Position numbers and translations under genes: made by a program
DNA from: Clostridiales bacterium
GTDB taxonomy: Bacteria; Bacillota; Clostridia; Lachnospirales; Lachnospiraceae
Reading direction: 5' to 3'
DNA: 35,286 nucleotides
NCBI GenBank assembly: GCA_020859985.1
Contig: JAJBVD010000041.1
Span: 1 to 35,286 of the forward strand
Shown: positions 23,360 through 32,221 of the stretch, in pieces
Position numbering within the stretch: the stretch's first letter is position 1
Layout: every line of letters begins with the position of its first letter
Notes under the pieces: model-generated
Told to the model about the DNA's origin: nothing
The model's database searches: none
The model's input: only the letters and a program-made list of their open reading frames with translations

Positions 23360-23484
23360 TGCTTTCGCCCTCTCTTTATGTGATGGCCTTCTCCCACTCA
23401 CAATTGGCAGCGGCCATAAAAATAAATGAAAAAATTTTCGTAATATGTTTTTTTAATAATTAACACATATTGTGGCTTTTTAGC

Positions 23485-23500
23485 AGTGATATAAACCACA
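23485..23500. promoter_or_regulatory. CRP-like palindrome, site 1
   Basis: AGTGATATAAACCACA, close to the inverted consensus GTGA-N6-TCAC (one mismatch). It is the mirror image of site 2 (TGTGGTNTAWATCAC on the other strand), in the divergent TetR-Crp region. Confidence 0.5.
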
Positions 23501-23512
23501 ACATCAGAAAAA

Positions 23513-23528
23513 TGTGGTGTAAATCACA
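23513..23528. promoter_or_regulatory. CRP-like palindrome, site 2
   Basis: TGTGGTGTAAATCACA, nine of ten conserved positions of TGTGA-N6-TCACA. Its centre is about 60 bp before the predicted start of the Crp/Fnr gene transcript, the usual class I activator position. Sites 1 and 2 are 28 bp apart centre to centre. Confidence 0.55.
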
Positions 23529-23544
23529 ATTTAACGCGCTCAAT

Positions 23545-23573
23545 TTGAAGGCATTTGTAACAACTCGTAATAT
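23545..23573 (+). promoter_or_regulatory. Promoter of the Crp/Fnr-like gene
   Basis: TTGAAG (23545-23550), 17 bp, TAATAT (23568-23573), start near 23580, leader about 140 nt. The rest of the gene-free stretch 23360-23719 is AT-rich; no TetR promoter could be chosen with confidence. Confidence 0.5.
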
Positions 23574-23719
23574 TTGCTTGAAATATATTAATGTTTTTTG
23601 TAAAATATTGTAGACAAGTAAAACGATTACTTATGTTTCAGTCCGCCTTTGCAAAAGAAACGGCTCACGTCGTTTCCTGTAAATTAAGGAAGTTCAAAAC
23701 TTTCGCCGGAGGTACCTCT

Positions 23720-24388
23720 ATGGATCAGACCTGCCCCTATTTGAAAAATCCATTCTGCTCCAGTTTAAGTGTTTCCGACCGCAGACATCTCTGCCCGAAT
23801 TGTCACCTGTTCAACTTTAAAAAAAATCAGGATATAAATGAAATACGCAGGGAAATGCACAGGGAAATGAGTTCATTACAGCCTTTTCAATATGTTACTC
23901 TTATGATCAAAGGATGTATGTGCACCAGTAAATCAGCTGAAGATATGCCGCGGCAGGCCTTTTTGTTATGGGAAAAAGGCGATATCCTTCACGCGGAAAA
24001 TATCATACCGGAACCTGATCCGCTCCTGGAGATCTGGCACTATTTTACGCTTACAGATGGCTGCTTTGCCGTTTTTGAATCCCGCGTTATAAAAGAATTA
24101 TTCCTTCATTCCTCGACTTTTTCTTCCACGGTGTTTACAAGCGTGATCAAAACAAGAGAAAGGCAGTCAAAATTCCTGCTTGGCACTCAGCTGCAGAATG
24201 CCCGGCAGGCAATCAAGTTTGTCTTAATATATGGAAATGAAAATCATTATCCGCCGCTGTCTCACTGGCAGATTGCCTATCTGTGCGGACTTGACCGCAC
24301 GACTGTCACAAAAACATTAAAAAAAATCATGCGCGAGGAAGATCTGGACATCTCATTGCAGGAATACATAAAGAAAATTTACACCTGA
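23720..24388 (+). CDS. Crp/Fnr-family regulator with a Cys-rich N-terminus
   Basis: A 222-residue regulator. The N-terminus has four Cys (5, 13, 25, 28; C-x7-C-x11-C-x2-C), and CMC follows in IKGCMCTS, suggesting an Fe-S or metal sensor as in FNR, although spacing differs from E. coli FNR. A degenerate cyclic-nucleotide-binding-like core is followed by a Crp-type HTH with QIAYLCGLDRTTVTKTLKKI near 184-203; the recognition helix keeps Arg of Crp (RTTVTK). I chose ATG at 23720 since GGAGG is 7 nt upstream; an ATG at 23591 has none. Two CRP-like palindromes upstream suggest autoregulation. Redox sensing is an inference. Confidence 0.85.
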   Translation: MDQTCPYLKNPFCSSLSVSDRRHLCPNCHLFNFKKNQDINEIRREMHREMSSLQPFQYVTLMIKGCMCTSKSAEDMPRQAFLLWEKGDILHAENIIPEPDPLLEIWHYFTLTDGCFAVFESRVIKELFLHSSTFSSTVFTSVIKTRERQSKFLLGTQLQNARQAIKFVLIYGNENHYPPLSHWQIAYLCGLDRTTVTKTLKKIMREEDLDISLQEYIKKIYT

Positions 24389-24464
24389 ATCCGACTATCC
24401 AGTGCTTTGATACCCTCTTCGGTCATCAACACCGTCATATTACTCATCTCTCTCCGCACTTTGA

Positions 24465-24896
24465 TCAATCACACCTTATTCCTAATTTCTGCGCGTGAAT
24501 CCGCACAGATTCGCGTGTACGGCTATTCAGTCTCTCCGCCACACGTGTCCCTTCTATGGGATAATAAGCCCGCACGATCTCGTCTTCCTCTCTGCTCCAT
24601 CTGGCTTTGTTCGTCAGACCCAGCCGTTGTGCCTGGGCGCGGATCGCATGACGGCTTTTGCCGGGCAGGCGTTCTGCTACCGCACTGCCTTCTTTTAAAT
24701 ACCATTCTTTCAGTATATTCAGCTCGGACGCGCTCCATTCACTGACCGGAGCGGCCACTCCAAGCCTGCGTGCTCTCTGCGTGATCATACTTCGATTCCG
24801 CCCGGGGAGACGTTCTTCGACCCGGATTCCCTCGACTGGATACCATTCCTGAAGAATGGTGAGTTCTTCCTTTGTCCATGCTTTTTTCTCTGCCAC
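24465..24896 (-). CDS. Triple Myb/SANT-like repeat protein, copy 1
   Basis: A basic 143-residue protein built of three repeats of about 46 residues beginning at Trp7, Trp54 and Trp100: W(T/S)xxE...ILxEWYPxEG..V.ERLPGR.R..I..QARRLG. The first Trp, the three-helix spacing and the basic third helix look like Myb/SANT DNA-binding modules; this fold call is by pattern, not by search. The start is GTG at 24896 with GGGG 7 nt upstream. The paralogue at 32222-32653 also starts with GTG and is about 84% identical. Both lie downstream of a giant adhesin on the same strand. Role: possibly a DNA-binding regulator of the adhesin. Confidence 0.8.
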   Translation of the reverse strand: MAEKKAWTKEELTILQEWYPVEGIRVEERLPGRNRSMITQRARRLGVAAPVSEWSASELNILKEWYLKEGSAVAERLPGKSRHAIRAQAQRLGLTNKARWSREEDEIVRAYYPIEGTRVAERLNSRTRESVRIHAQKLGIRCD

Positions 24897-24917
24897 TGTA
24901 GATTCCCCATCTTTACC

Positions 24918-25036
24918 TTTGCTGGTCTATGCTGCCGTATCTGTGTCTCTGCTGGTTACGCTTCCGCATCTGTGTCTCTGCTGGTCTATGCTGCCGTATC
25001 TGTGTCTCTGCCGGTCTACGCTTCCGCATCTCTTTC
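24918..25036. repeat. Four 30-bp tandem repeats before the Myb-like gene
   Basis: Units 24918-24947, 24948-24976, 24977-25006 and 25007-25036, with the pattern TCTGCTGGTCTATGCTGCCG then TATCTGTGTC. Units 1/3 and 2/4 are more alike, so the array grew as a 59-60-bp dimer. It lies in the 384-bp gene-free stretch between adhesin 1 and its Myb-like gene; I see no credible ORF through it. Confidence 0.8.
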
Positions 25037-25098
25037 TCCAGATCAAAAAAGTGCTCCGTACACATTCGCACCTTTCACAATCTGTCAGAAAACACAGA

Positions 25099-25121
25099 AT
25101 GGCGCACGTTCCATGCGCCAT
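25099..25121 (-). terminator. Conserved hairpin downstream of adhesin 1
   Basis: Stem ATGGCGCA/TGCGCCAT (25099-25106, 25114-25121). On the minus strand TCTGTGTTTTCTG follows. The same stem is downstream of adhesin 2 at 32758-32783. The T-run is weak, so it may be a partial terminator between adhesin and Myb-like gene, or a structural element of one transcript. Confidence 0.45.
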
Positions 25122-25245
25122 CCCGTTTCTTCTTATGCTGTTCGTTCTCATGTCAGAAATCCCGCTTTATCGTTCCTGCTTTCACGGAACCGGTTCTGCA
25201 GGCTGGAGGCTTCTGTCTTTCGTATCTCTATATTACTCTTGCTTC

Positions 25246-25272
25246 GTAACTGTTCAGTACCTTCACAGTTGC
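25246..25272. repeat. 27-bp dispersed palindrome, copy 3
   Basis: Matches copy 2 (5000-5026) except the penultimate base of the right arm. It lies just downstream of the adhesin 1 stop codon, as copies 1 and 2 do for pfp and rarA. Confidence 0.78.
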
Positions 25273-25280
25273 CTTGCTTC

Positions 25281-28200
25281 TTACTCTTCTTTCCCGTCTT
25301 TGCGGCGTCTCCGTGCCACCTCAGCAAGCATTACTGCTGCCGCCAACAGCATCAGGCTGAAGTACAGGGCCAGCGGCGTCTCATCGCCTGTCTGTACCGC
25401 CTCGGATTCCGTTTCAGATTCGGTCTCAACTTCTTCCTCCTCCGATTCTTCCTCCGATGTCTCCTCGATCTCCTGATTGGTGATCGTCACACTCGCGGTC
25501 AGGTTCGTCTCATCCAGAGTCACTTCTGTGCTGTCCACGCTCACCGTGTACGCAAAGCCGTCTGCGTCCGCCACCTGGTTGCCATCCGCATCAACTTCTG
25601 TCACATACAGAGTCACCGTCTCACCGTTCCCAATCGATACGGCAACCTCGACACTCACCTCTGAGCCTCCTGCCAGATCCAAAGTCACAATGTTCTGGTC
25701 TACATTCGTCGCCAGCGTTGTATAAGAAGCATCCGTGAAGATTCCCGCGTAGAATACGGCATCACTCGTCAGCGCCGCGCCATCCGCGCCAAGCAGCTTC
25801 TTCGTGATCGTCAGAGTTCCTTCCCTGTAAAAACCGTCCGGTATCGAGTAGAACACGTTTGTAAACGTCACGGTTTTCTCGCTTCCGTCCTCTGCTGTCA
25901 CAGTCGCCGTCATCGCGCCGTCGCCAAAGTCCGGCATATACTTCGTACCGTCCGCCAGAAGCGCATATCCTGATACCAGTACTGCTCCGTCCGCATCACA
26001 CTCTGCGATGTAATAGGTTCTGCCGATCTCCAGACCGGTGAAAGTCACGGTCGAGGCTGAAGCATTCTTAAACTCAATCGTCTTGTACGCATACAGGTTC
26101 GTGCACGCCGCATCCACATACAAGCCAATATAGAAAATCTGATCCTTCGCAACCAGCGTATCGCCTGTGTCAAGCTGAAGGTTCTTCGTCACCGAGATCA
26201 CTGCCGTCTCGCTCGTCTTCATAGAATCCTCTACGAGAAGCACACCGTCGTCGCTGACTGTGGTGGTCGTGTTTTCTGTATCGATTGTTCCGTCTTCATT
26301 CAGTGTGAAGGTCGTGTTTGTTGTGATTTCATAACCATCCGGAGCTACCGTTTCAACCAGCGTATAGGTCTCGCCCGGTACAAGGCCGGTCACCTCGTGC
26401 GCTTCGTCCGTGGAATCCCACTCTTCTACGACATTTCCTTCCTCGTCAAGGATCTGGATATGCGCGCCTTCGAGTTCTTCTTCGGTCGTCACATCCACCT
26501 TACTGATCTTCACAGAGGTGATGGTATTTGTAAATGCCGCCGTCTGTGTCTCATCCGTCGCGATCGTTCCGGCCGTCCCGGTCGAAGTGGTCACATAGCC
26601 ATCCTCTGTATAGGAGTCCTCTGTCACCGTGTAGGTTGTACCTGCCGGAATCCCCGTTGCAGTCTTGCTCTCACCGTTCTTCAGGGAGAATGCTGCAACG
26701 CCGTCTGTAAAGGTCATCTCTCCGAACGTACCGTTCAGAGTCGTATCACTTAAGGTTACCGTAAAGGCAAATTCCTTTGTGCTGTCGATCACACTGCCCG
26801 CTACCGTCTTGGTCACGGTCAGAGAACCGGTATCGAGGGTATTTGTCACGTTGTAACCGTCAACCGTAGTCGTATAGCCTTCTATCGCATCCTCGGTGAT
26901 GGTGTAAACAATTTCTGTACCGTCCGCATACTTCGGAAGATTTGTGAAGCTGCAGGTCCAGGAGCCATCCGCAGCTGCCGTCACAGTCTGACTGTCCTTT
27001 ACAACGCCATCCGCCAAAAGGTTGATCGTAATGCCGGCCGGACGCTTGCCGCTTGCATCGTCATCATCCACCCAGGTCTTGGTGACCGTCACGGATGTCG
27101 TCTCCGGGGTATAAGTGTTCGTAATAACAACCTCACCGGTATAGCCATTTTCCTCTGTGAGGGCAGCCTCAGCATCTGTATTCCCGGCAACGGCCGTATT
27201 ATTCACGGTATACGTTGTTTCCAGTGTATAACCGCTCTGATCCGATGTATTCGCAATGGTCTCAGTCACCGTATAGGTCGCAACAGGAAGGTTGGTCAGT
27301 GTCACCGTTGCATTATCCGTCACAGTAAGAGTGATCGTTTTTCCATCTGCCGAAAGCACTTCGCTCCCTACTGTCGTTCCATCAACCGCTACATTACTTA
27401 AATCCTCACCCGTAGTGGAGGTTACCGTGACCTCATAGCCGCCTGACGACGCAGTCGCGCCTGTTACCTCTTTGGTGATCTTCAGTTCTCCTGTTTTCGT
27501 TTCGAATGCGTTTGTGATCGTGATATATTCTGTCGTCTCATCGGTAAATGCCACTGTCGGAGCATCCGTTCCGTTGTTCCCGGTTGCGGTGCTGTTCAAC
27601 GTATACGTCGCCGTATAAGCTGCGCCGCTTGCCAATGTTTCCTCTATGGTATATTCGATGCCTTCCGTCAGCTCGCAGAGTATCGCAGTCTGCCCCGCCT
27701 TTAGCGTAAAGGAGATTCCTATTTGCGTTGAAGTATTTGCAGTATCGTAGATCGCCGCAGGAGTCAAAACCTCACCGTCTACAATTCCATAAACCTTCGA
27801 CCACTGTGCTGTCGCCGCTTCGGAGGTAATCTTCACGGTATATTCCCCGCTGCCCTCTTCCGTACCGGTCACAACCTTCGTGATATCCAAAGTACCGCCG
27901 GTGGCGATCGCGTCATCCAGCTGAATGACCGAACCGTCCGCATAAGCCTGCAGCGTCGATCCGCTGGGAACAGCGCTCTCTCCAACCACTGTTGTGCTTG
28001 TGGCAGACGAAAATGTCACGTAGAAATACAGCGGCTCTTCCCAGATATCATATCCATCCGGCGCATACACCTCTACCAGCTTATAGACCAGATAGTATTC
28101 GGAAGCACCTGCTATATTTACTTTTCCGGTGCTGCTTGTCGTATAGGAAGCAACGTAAACAAATTCACCCGCCGTCTCATCATACTCATAAAGGTCAAAT

Positions 28201-31200
28201 ATTGCACCCTCAATGTTTACATTATTATGTCCTTCCGCAACCTTATGAATGCTGATTCCGCTGGAATTGGATACCGCGGAAGAGCTCTGTGCCTGCCCCT
28301 GCTCACTGTCCTGAACAGATATATCAGCAGATATTGAGGCACTGTTAGAAACAGCAAAAGTCAACTGCTGCACATTTGCTGCTTTTACTACATATTTATA
28401 GGTGATCGTATAAGCCGTCGCATCCTCAAGTGTCAGTGTGATCGTGGTCGTGCCGCTGCCATCTGTCGAGATAGAACAGCCATATTCCGTACTGTCTAAT
28501 GTCCTGCTATTTGTAACATCATATACAGTAAGCGAGGAATTATCCAGCTCAATCTCGCAGGTACCGCTGGTGATGGTCAGCACGTCTGTCAGCGTGATCG
28601 TCCCGCTGCTGCCCAGTGTATTCTCATTTGTATTGACATTCAGCGTGTAGATGATCGTCGTCTCATTATTTTCCACGGTTACGGTACCGCTCTTGTACAG
28701 ATCCGGGATCACAACCGTCTGGGACGCACTGGCCGTCGATGTATTGCTATTGCTGTCCGTATAGCTGATGCTGTTTGTGTACTGCCTGCTGTATGCGCCG
28801 GAGCTGTTCTGCGAATAGGTTACCGTATCCCAATCCTCAATCTGTACAGCAAATACGAGGTAGGCCGTCGTGCTGATCGCCCACTTATCTGCTGTAATCG
28901 TGATGGTAAGCGTCTCCGGCGAGTTACCGTCTGACACGATCTCCACAGTAGCAAAATACTGGCTGTATTTATACTGTATGGTATCTCCTGCGTACAGCGC
29001 ATATCCATTCGTGAATGCCCCCGCGTAATAGGTCATCCCTTCCGGAAGAACATCTGTAATAGTAATGCTGTCGCCGTAGGCAAATCCTCCCTCAATCGCG
29101 ATCATCCAGTACAGGATTCCGTCAGCCTCATAATAATTCACTTCATCGGTAAGAACGGCTCCGCTCTCATCCACGGCATACTTGGTCACCGTCTTTGCGG
29201 ATTCGTAGGTATATCCACCGGTCTTGCTCTTGCTCCCGACATACACCGTATTATAATAAGTACCCGAAGCTGTCGCCGTCAGAAGAGAAGAATAAGTCAT
29301 AGTCAGAGTCGTGCCGGTTGTAAGCGTAATATCATCATCCGTCACCAGCGTAAAGCTGATGATCTTCGCGTCACTAGCCAGCTGTGATAAAATATCAGAC
29401 CCTGTATATTCCGTCCCATCGGACGTCTTCACATAGGTAATCGTATAATTATACGTATTCGTCCCATCTGTAAGCGTCAGAGCCGCCAGCTGCGATTTCG
29501 TCATATACATACTGGAGGATAAGAGGCTGTCCGAGATCTCGATCCCTGCCGGAAGCACTACATCGCTGCCTGTATAATACGCAGAGGTCGTATCGACATT
29601 AATCGTCACCGTCCAGTCAACGATCGGATAGCCGGTCGTACTGTCTGTGTCTGTCGAATCCGCAGTTTTATCTATCTTATATGGAAGATTCGTGGATGTA
29701 CCCGGGACAGTCACAGACTCCCCCGTGCTATACGTTCCTGTATTTCCTCCACTAGTGGGCGGTATCAAATACACTGTGTTCGAAACCGTCGTATCATTTA
29801 CAGGGGACCCCGGATCGGTGGTATACACGATCTTGTAGGTATACGTACCGGAATTGGTAAGACCCGTATTTGTATCGTTAATTACAAACCCGGAGGTCAG
29901 ATCGATCGTACCAATCAGTACATACTCCCCTGCCGAACTGTCCCAATAGTACAATTGCGCGGTGTTTGAAGACAGGGTATCCGTCAGAGTGTAGTCCGTG
30001 ATATCCTCGCCCGCCTCATTGATAACGATCGTCCAGGTGATAAGCCCCGTACTCTCATCGTAATATCCGGATTTGCTGATATACTGCCGTTCGACTGTCA
30101 GAGAACAGTAACCAGATGCGCTCGCGTTCCCTGAGGTGGCGGTCGCCGTGTTCGACAGAGTCGTGTACGAGGTTCCATTGTACGTCCAGTCATTGTCGCT
30201 TGTGACGGTTCCCACAACCGTGATCACATAGGTATCTCCGGCATCCATTTCATCCAGTATCAGAGAAAGAGTTGTCCCGGATGTATTATCTTCCTTGATT
30301 GTATAGCTCACGCCATTTTTCGTCACAGTAACAGATGTGATCGCACTTACGCCGGAAGGCAGATAATCCGTCAGGGTGACATCCTCTGTCGTTCCATTTG
30401 TACTGGAAACAGTGATCGTATAGGTAACCGTATTGTCAGACGAAGAATAATCACCTTTCTTTTCTACAGAAAGATCACTGATATCGTATTGGAATTCCAG
30501 AGTCGAACTTCCAATCGAATAAATTACCTCGCTGCCGCTTTCCTTCACACTGTCATATACCGTAAATCCAAAGTCTACATATCCTGACACGTTGCCGGTC
30601 ACATCGATCGCGCTGGTATCGTAAGTGATCGTTATGATTCCTTCCGATGTTATGGAATAGGTTCCCACAACCTCTCCGGCGCTATTATAAACATTGCCTG
30701 ACTCAGTGGTGACAAAGCTGCCCAGATCACACAACCCGCTCACATCAAAAACAAGTACCGGATTCTCTGTGGTCAACGTCCCCGCCGCAAAGGCAAAGCT
30801 TAATTTAACATACAAGGTCGAAACACTGGACGGAACCACCGTGCTTCCATCTAACTCAACCTTTGTATTCCCACTGTTCAGATAGTAATAACCCGAAATA
30901 TCTGTGATCAGGTCATTGTTGTTAGTCCCACTGCTTGTCTGGGTCTTATAGACCGCCGCAGCACCGGTCACTGAAAAGCTGTCCTGCGTAAATCCGATCG
31001 CCGTCACATCGCCGTTCGCATTGACATTGACATAATCGGTCACGACCTCTGCTACGCCGCTGTCCTTTACATGAACAACTTCCGTGTTGATGAGCTCACC
31101 TTCCATTCCAAGATCGACTGCCTGGCGGAATACCATGCTCACGCTCACGGTGCCATCCTCCGGCTCAATGCGCTCGCCGCCGCTCAGGAAATAGACATCG

Positions 31201-31904
31201 TACAGAATATACGCCGTCTGGGTATTCTCTTCATCCATGCCCAGTGTGCTGCCGAGCTGACTCTCGATCCTGCTGACCGCTTCCTTGTATGCGGCACTGC
31301 CCGGTATAATATAGTCCGCCTTCAGCTCCGCGTCCTGCGGCAGGTTCGCTGCCTCAGAAGCTGTCGCCGTGATCACGACACGGCTGTCAGAATAGGTAAA
31401 AGACGTCTTCGGCGCTTCGGTCTCCATCTCGCTCCCGGATTCCGTTTCTGCTGTTTCTGTCTCTTCCAATGCTTCCACCGCAGTCCCGGCCGCTTCCTCA
31501 GCTTCGGTCGCTTCTTCCGTATCTGCCTCGCTCTCAGATTCCGCTTCCGTCACAGACTCAGCCGCAACAATCCCGGTCGTCTCTTCCGATTCACCAGCGG
31601 TCTCTTCTGAACCGGTTTCTTCTATAGAAGAAGTATCCGGTGTCGTTTCCCCATCGGACGAAACAGACAGATCTGCGCTTTCTTCCGCTGCAGAAGACGC
31701 GGACGTTTCTTCTTCCGTCTGCGCAGCCGTTTCCGCAGACGTTTCTTCTTCCGTCTCTGTGCCGTTCTCTGTCACGACCGCCTCAGCGGCCTGTGCCGCG
31801 GCATCTTCCGCCAGCGATGTAATGCCTGCCTGCTGAAGCACCATAGCCATAGCCAATACTATAGCAAGAAAACGCCCCCGCGATGTTTTTCTGCTTCTAC
31901 GCAT
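25281..31904 (-). CDS. Giant Cna-B/SpaA-type surface adhesin 1
   Basis: A secreted, probably wall-anchored 2207-residue protein. Signal peptide with RRSRK, then LAIVLAMAMVLQQAG (1-32); Glu/Ser/Thr-rich spacer to about 175; an N-terminal adhesin domain to about 335; a central run of DUF11-like beta domains (about 476-1210, e.g. VTLTDYLPSGV, ITITDVLPEGM); a SpaA-type domain at about 1216-1300 (ending EVYAPDGYD); repeated beta domains; a Cna-B domain at about 1606-1685 (TKTWVDDDDASGKRPAGI); a DUF7601-like domain to 1795; a second SpaA domain to 1875; two further domains; acidic stretch; and VQTGDETPLAL with membrane anchor and RRRRK at 2172-2207. Such domains form intramolecular isopeptide bonds. 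The anchor motif is QTGDE rather than LPXTG. The start is ATG at 31904 with AAGGGG 10 nt upstream. Confidence 0.9.
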   Translation of the reverse strand: MRRSRKTSRGRFLAIVLAMAMVLQQAGITSLAEDAAAQAAEAVVTENGTETEEETSAETAAQTEEETSASSAAEESADLSVSSDGETTPDTSSIEETGSEETAGESEETTGIVAAESVTEAESESEADTEEATEAEEAAGTAVEALEETETAETESGSEMETEAPKTSFTYSDSRVVITATASEAANLPQDAELKADYIIPGSAAYKEAVSRIESQLGSTLGMDEENTQTAYILYDVYFLSGGERIEPEDGTVSVSMVFRQAVDLGMEGELINTEVVHVKDSGVAEVVTDYVNVNANGDVTAIGFTQDSFSVTGAAAVYKTQTSSGTNNNDLITDISGYYYLNSGNTKVELDGSTVVPSSVSTLYVKLSFAFAAGTLTTENPVLVFDVSGLCDLGSFVTTESGNVYNSAGEVVGTYSITSEGIITITYDTSAIDVTGNVSGYVDFGFTVYDSVKESGSEVIYSIGSSTLEFQYDISDLSVEKKGDYSSSDNTVTYTITVSSTNGTTEDVTLTDYLPSGVSAITSVTVTKNGVSYTIKEDNTSGTTLSLILDEMDAGDTYVITVVGTVTSDNDWTYNGTSYTTLSNTATATSGNASASGYCSLTVERQYISKSGYYDESTGLITWTIVINEAGEDITDYTLTDTLSSNTAQLYYWDSSAGEYVLIGTIDLTSGFVINDTNTGLTNSGTYTYKIVYTTDPGSPVNDTTVSNTVYLIPPTSGGNTGTYSTGESVTVPGTSTNLPYKIDKTADSTDTDSTTGYPIVDWTVTINVDTTSAYYTGSDVVLPAGIEISDSLLSSSMYMTKSQLAALTLTDGTNTYNYTITYVKTSDGTEYTGSDILSQLASDAKIISFTLVTDDDITLTTGTTLTMTYSSLLTATASGTYYNTVYVGSKSKTGGYTYESAKTVTKYAVDESGAVLTDEVNYYEADGILYWMIAIEGGFAYGDSITITDVLPEGMTYYAGAFTNGYALYAGDTIQYKYSQYFATVEIVSDGNSPETLTITITADKWAISTTAYLVFAVQIEDWDTVTYSQNSSGAYSRQYTNSISYTDSNSNTSTASASQTVVIPDLYKSGTVTVENNETTIIYTLNVNTNENTLGSSGTITLTDVLTITSGTCEIELDNSSLTVYDVTNSRTLDSTEYGCSISTDGSGTTTITLTLEDATAYTITYKYVVKAANVQQLTFAVSNSASISADISVQDSEQGQAQSSSAVSNSSGISIHKVAEGHNNVNIEGAIFDLYEYDETAGEFVYVASYTTSSTGKVNIAGASEYYLVYKLVEVYAPDGYDIWEEPLYFYVTFSSATSTTVVGESAVPSGSTLQAYADGSVIQLDDAIATGGTLDITKVVTGTEEGSGEYTVKITSEAATAQWSKVYGIVDGEVLTPAAIYDTANTSTQIGISFTLKAGQTAILCELTEGIEYTIEETLASGAAYTATYTLNSTATGNNGTDAPTVAFTDETTEYITITNAFETKTGELKITKEVTGATASSGGYEVTVTSTTGEDLSNVAVDGTTVGSEVLSADGKTITLTVTDNATVTLTNLPVATYTVTETIANTSDQSGYTLETTYTVNNTAVAGNTDAEAALTEENGYTGEVVITNTYTPETTSVTVTKTWVDDDDASGKRPAGITINLLADGVVKDSQTVTAAADGSWTCSFTNLPKYADGTEIVYTITEDAIEGYTTTVDGYNVTNTLDTGSLTVTKTVAGSVIDSTKEFAFTVTLSDTTLNGTFGEMTFTDGVAAFSLKNGESKTATGIPAGTTYTVTEDSYTEDGYVTTSTGTAGTIATDETQTAAFTNTITSVKISKVDVTTEEELEGAHIQILDEEGNVVEEWDSTDEAHEVTGLVPGETYTLVETVAPDGYEITTNTTFTLNEDGTIDTENTTTTVSDDGVLLVEDSMKTSETAVISVTKNLQLDTGDTLVAKDQIFYIGLYVDAACTNLYAYKTIEFKNASASTVTFTGLEIGRTYYIAECDADGAVLVSGYALLADGTKYMPDFGDGAMTATVTAEDGSEKTVTFTNVFYSIPDGFYREGTLTITKKLLGADGAALTSDAVFYAGIFTDASYTTLATNVDQNIVTLDLAGGSEVSVEVAVSIGNGETVTLYVTEVDADGNQVADADGFAYTVSVDSTEVTLDETNLTASVTITNQEIEETSEEESEEEEVETESETESEAVQTGDETPLALYFSLMLLAAAVMLAEVARRRRKDGKEE

Positions 31905-31998
31905 AGTTTTTGTTCCCCTTTCTTTTCTGAGCACGTCTTTGACCTCACTCAGTTGCGGCTGCTTTCTGATGCAGCCCCGCCGTCCTGTTTCTTTTGCA

Positions 31999-32025
31999 GT
32001 AACTATTCTGTACCTTCTCTGTTAC
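31999..32025. repeat. 27-bp dispersed palindrome, copy 4 (degenerate)
   Basis: Arms GTAAC/GTTAC and centre TACCTTC are kept; several other positions differ from copy 2. Unlike the other copies it lies in the leader of a gene (adhesin 1). Confidence 0.55.
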
Positions 32026-32056
32026 AAGAGATTCCTCGAACAATCGTGTTGTCATC

Positions 32057-32085
32057 AATATAGCCTCTTTGTAAAGATTTTGCAA
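32057..32085 (-). promoter_or_regulatory. Promoter of adhesin 1
   Basis: Minus strand: TTGCAA (32080-32085), 17 bp, TATATT (32057-32062), start near 32050, leader about 145 nt holding palindrome copy 4. Just upstream is a long AT-rich run (32086-32140) that could be an UP element. The gene-free stretch 31905-32221 contains this promoter and the terminator at 32150-32198. Confidence 0.6.
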
Positions 32086-32149
32086 CATAAATTTTATAAA
32101 TTTTATTAAATATTTTAATAAATTGTAACATTATATGTAACACCGTCAC

Positions 32150-32198
32150 AAAAAAAATTTGTATACTTTCGAGCAGCAGGCTCTTAAGTATACAAATT
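32150..32198 (-). terminator. Intrinsic terminator of the adhesin 2-Myb module
   Basis: A perfect 13-bp stem (32156-32168 with 32186-32198) with a smaller GAGC/GCTC stem inside its loop, followed on the minus strand by an eight-T run (32150-32157). It ends the Myb-like copy 2 transcript and insulates the adhesin 1 promoter. Confidence 0.8.
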
Positions 32199-32221
32199 AT
32201 CAGATTATCGGATCTTATTTA

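Noticed and set aside
24379-24446. Minus-strand 22-codon ORF (MSNMTVLMTEEGIKALDSRI...) between the Crp and Myb-like genes
   Set aside because: Overlaps the Crp/Fnr gene end and has only a poor, too-close ribosome-binding site; could be a gene tail but not supportable.
24918-25036. CRISPR array
   Set aside because: Units are contiguous with no spacers and there are no cas genes in the window.
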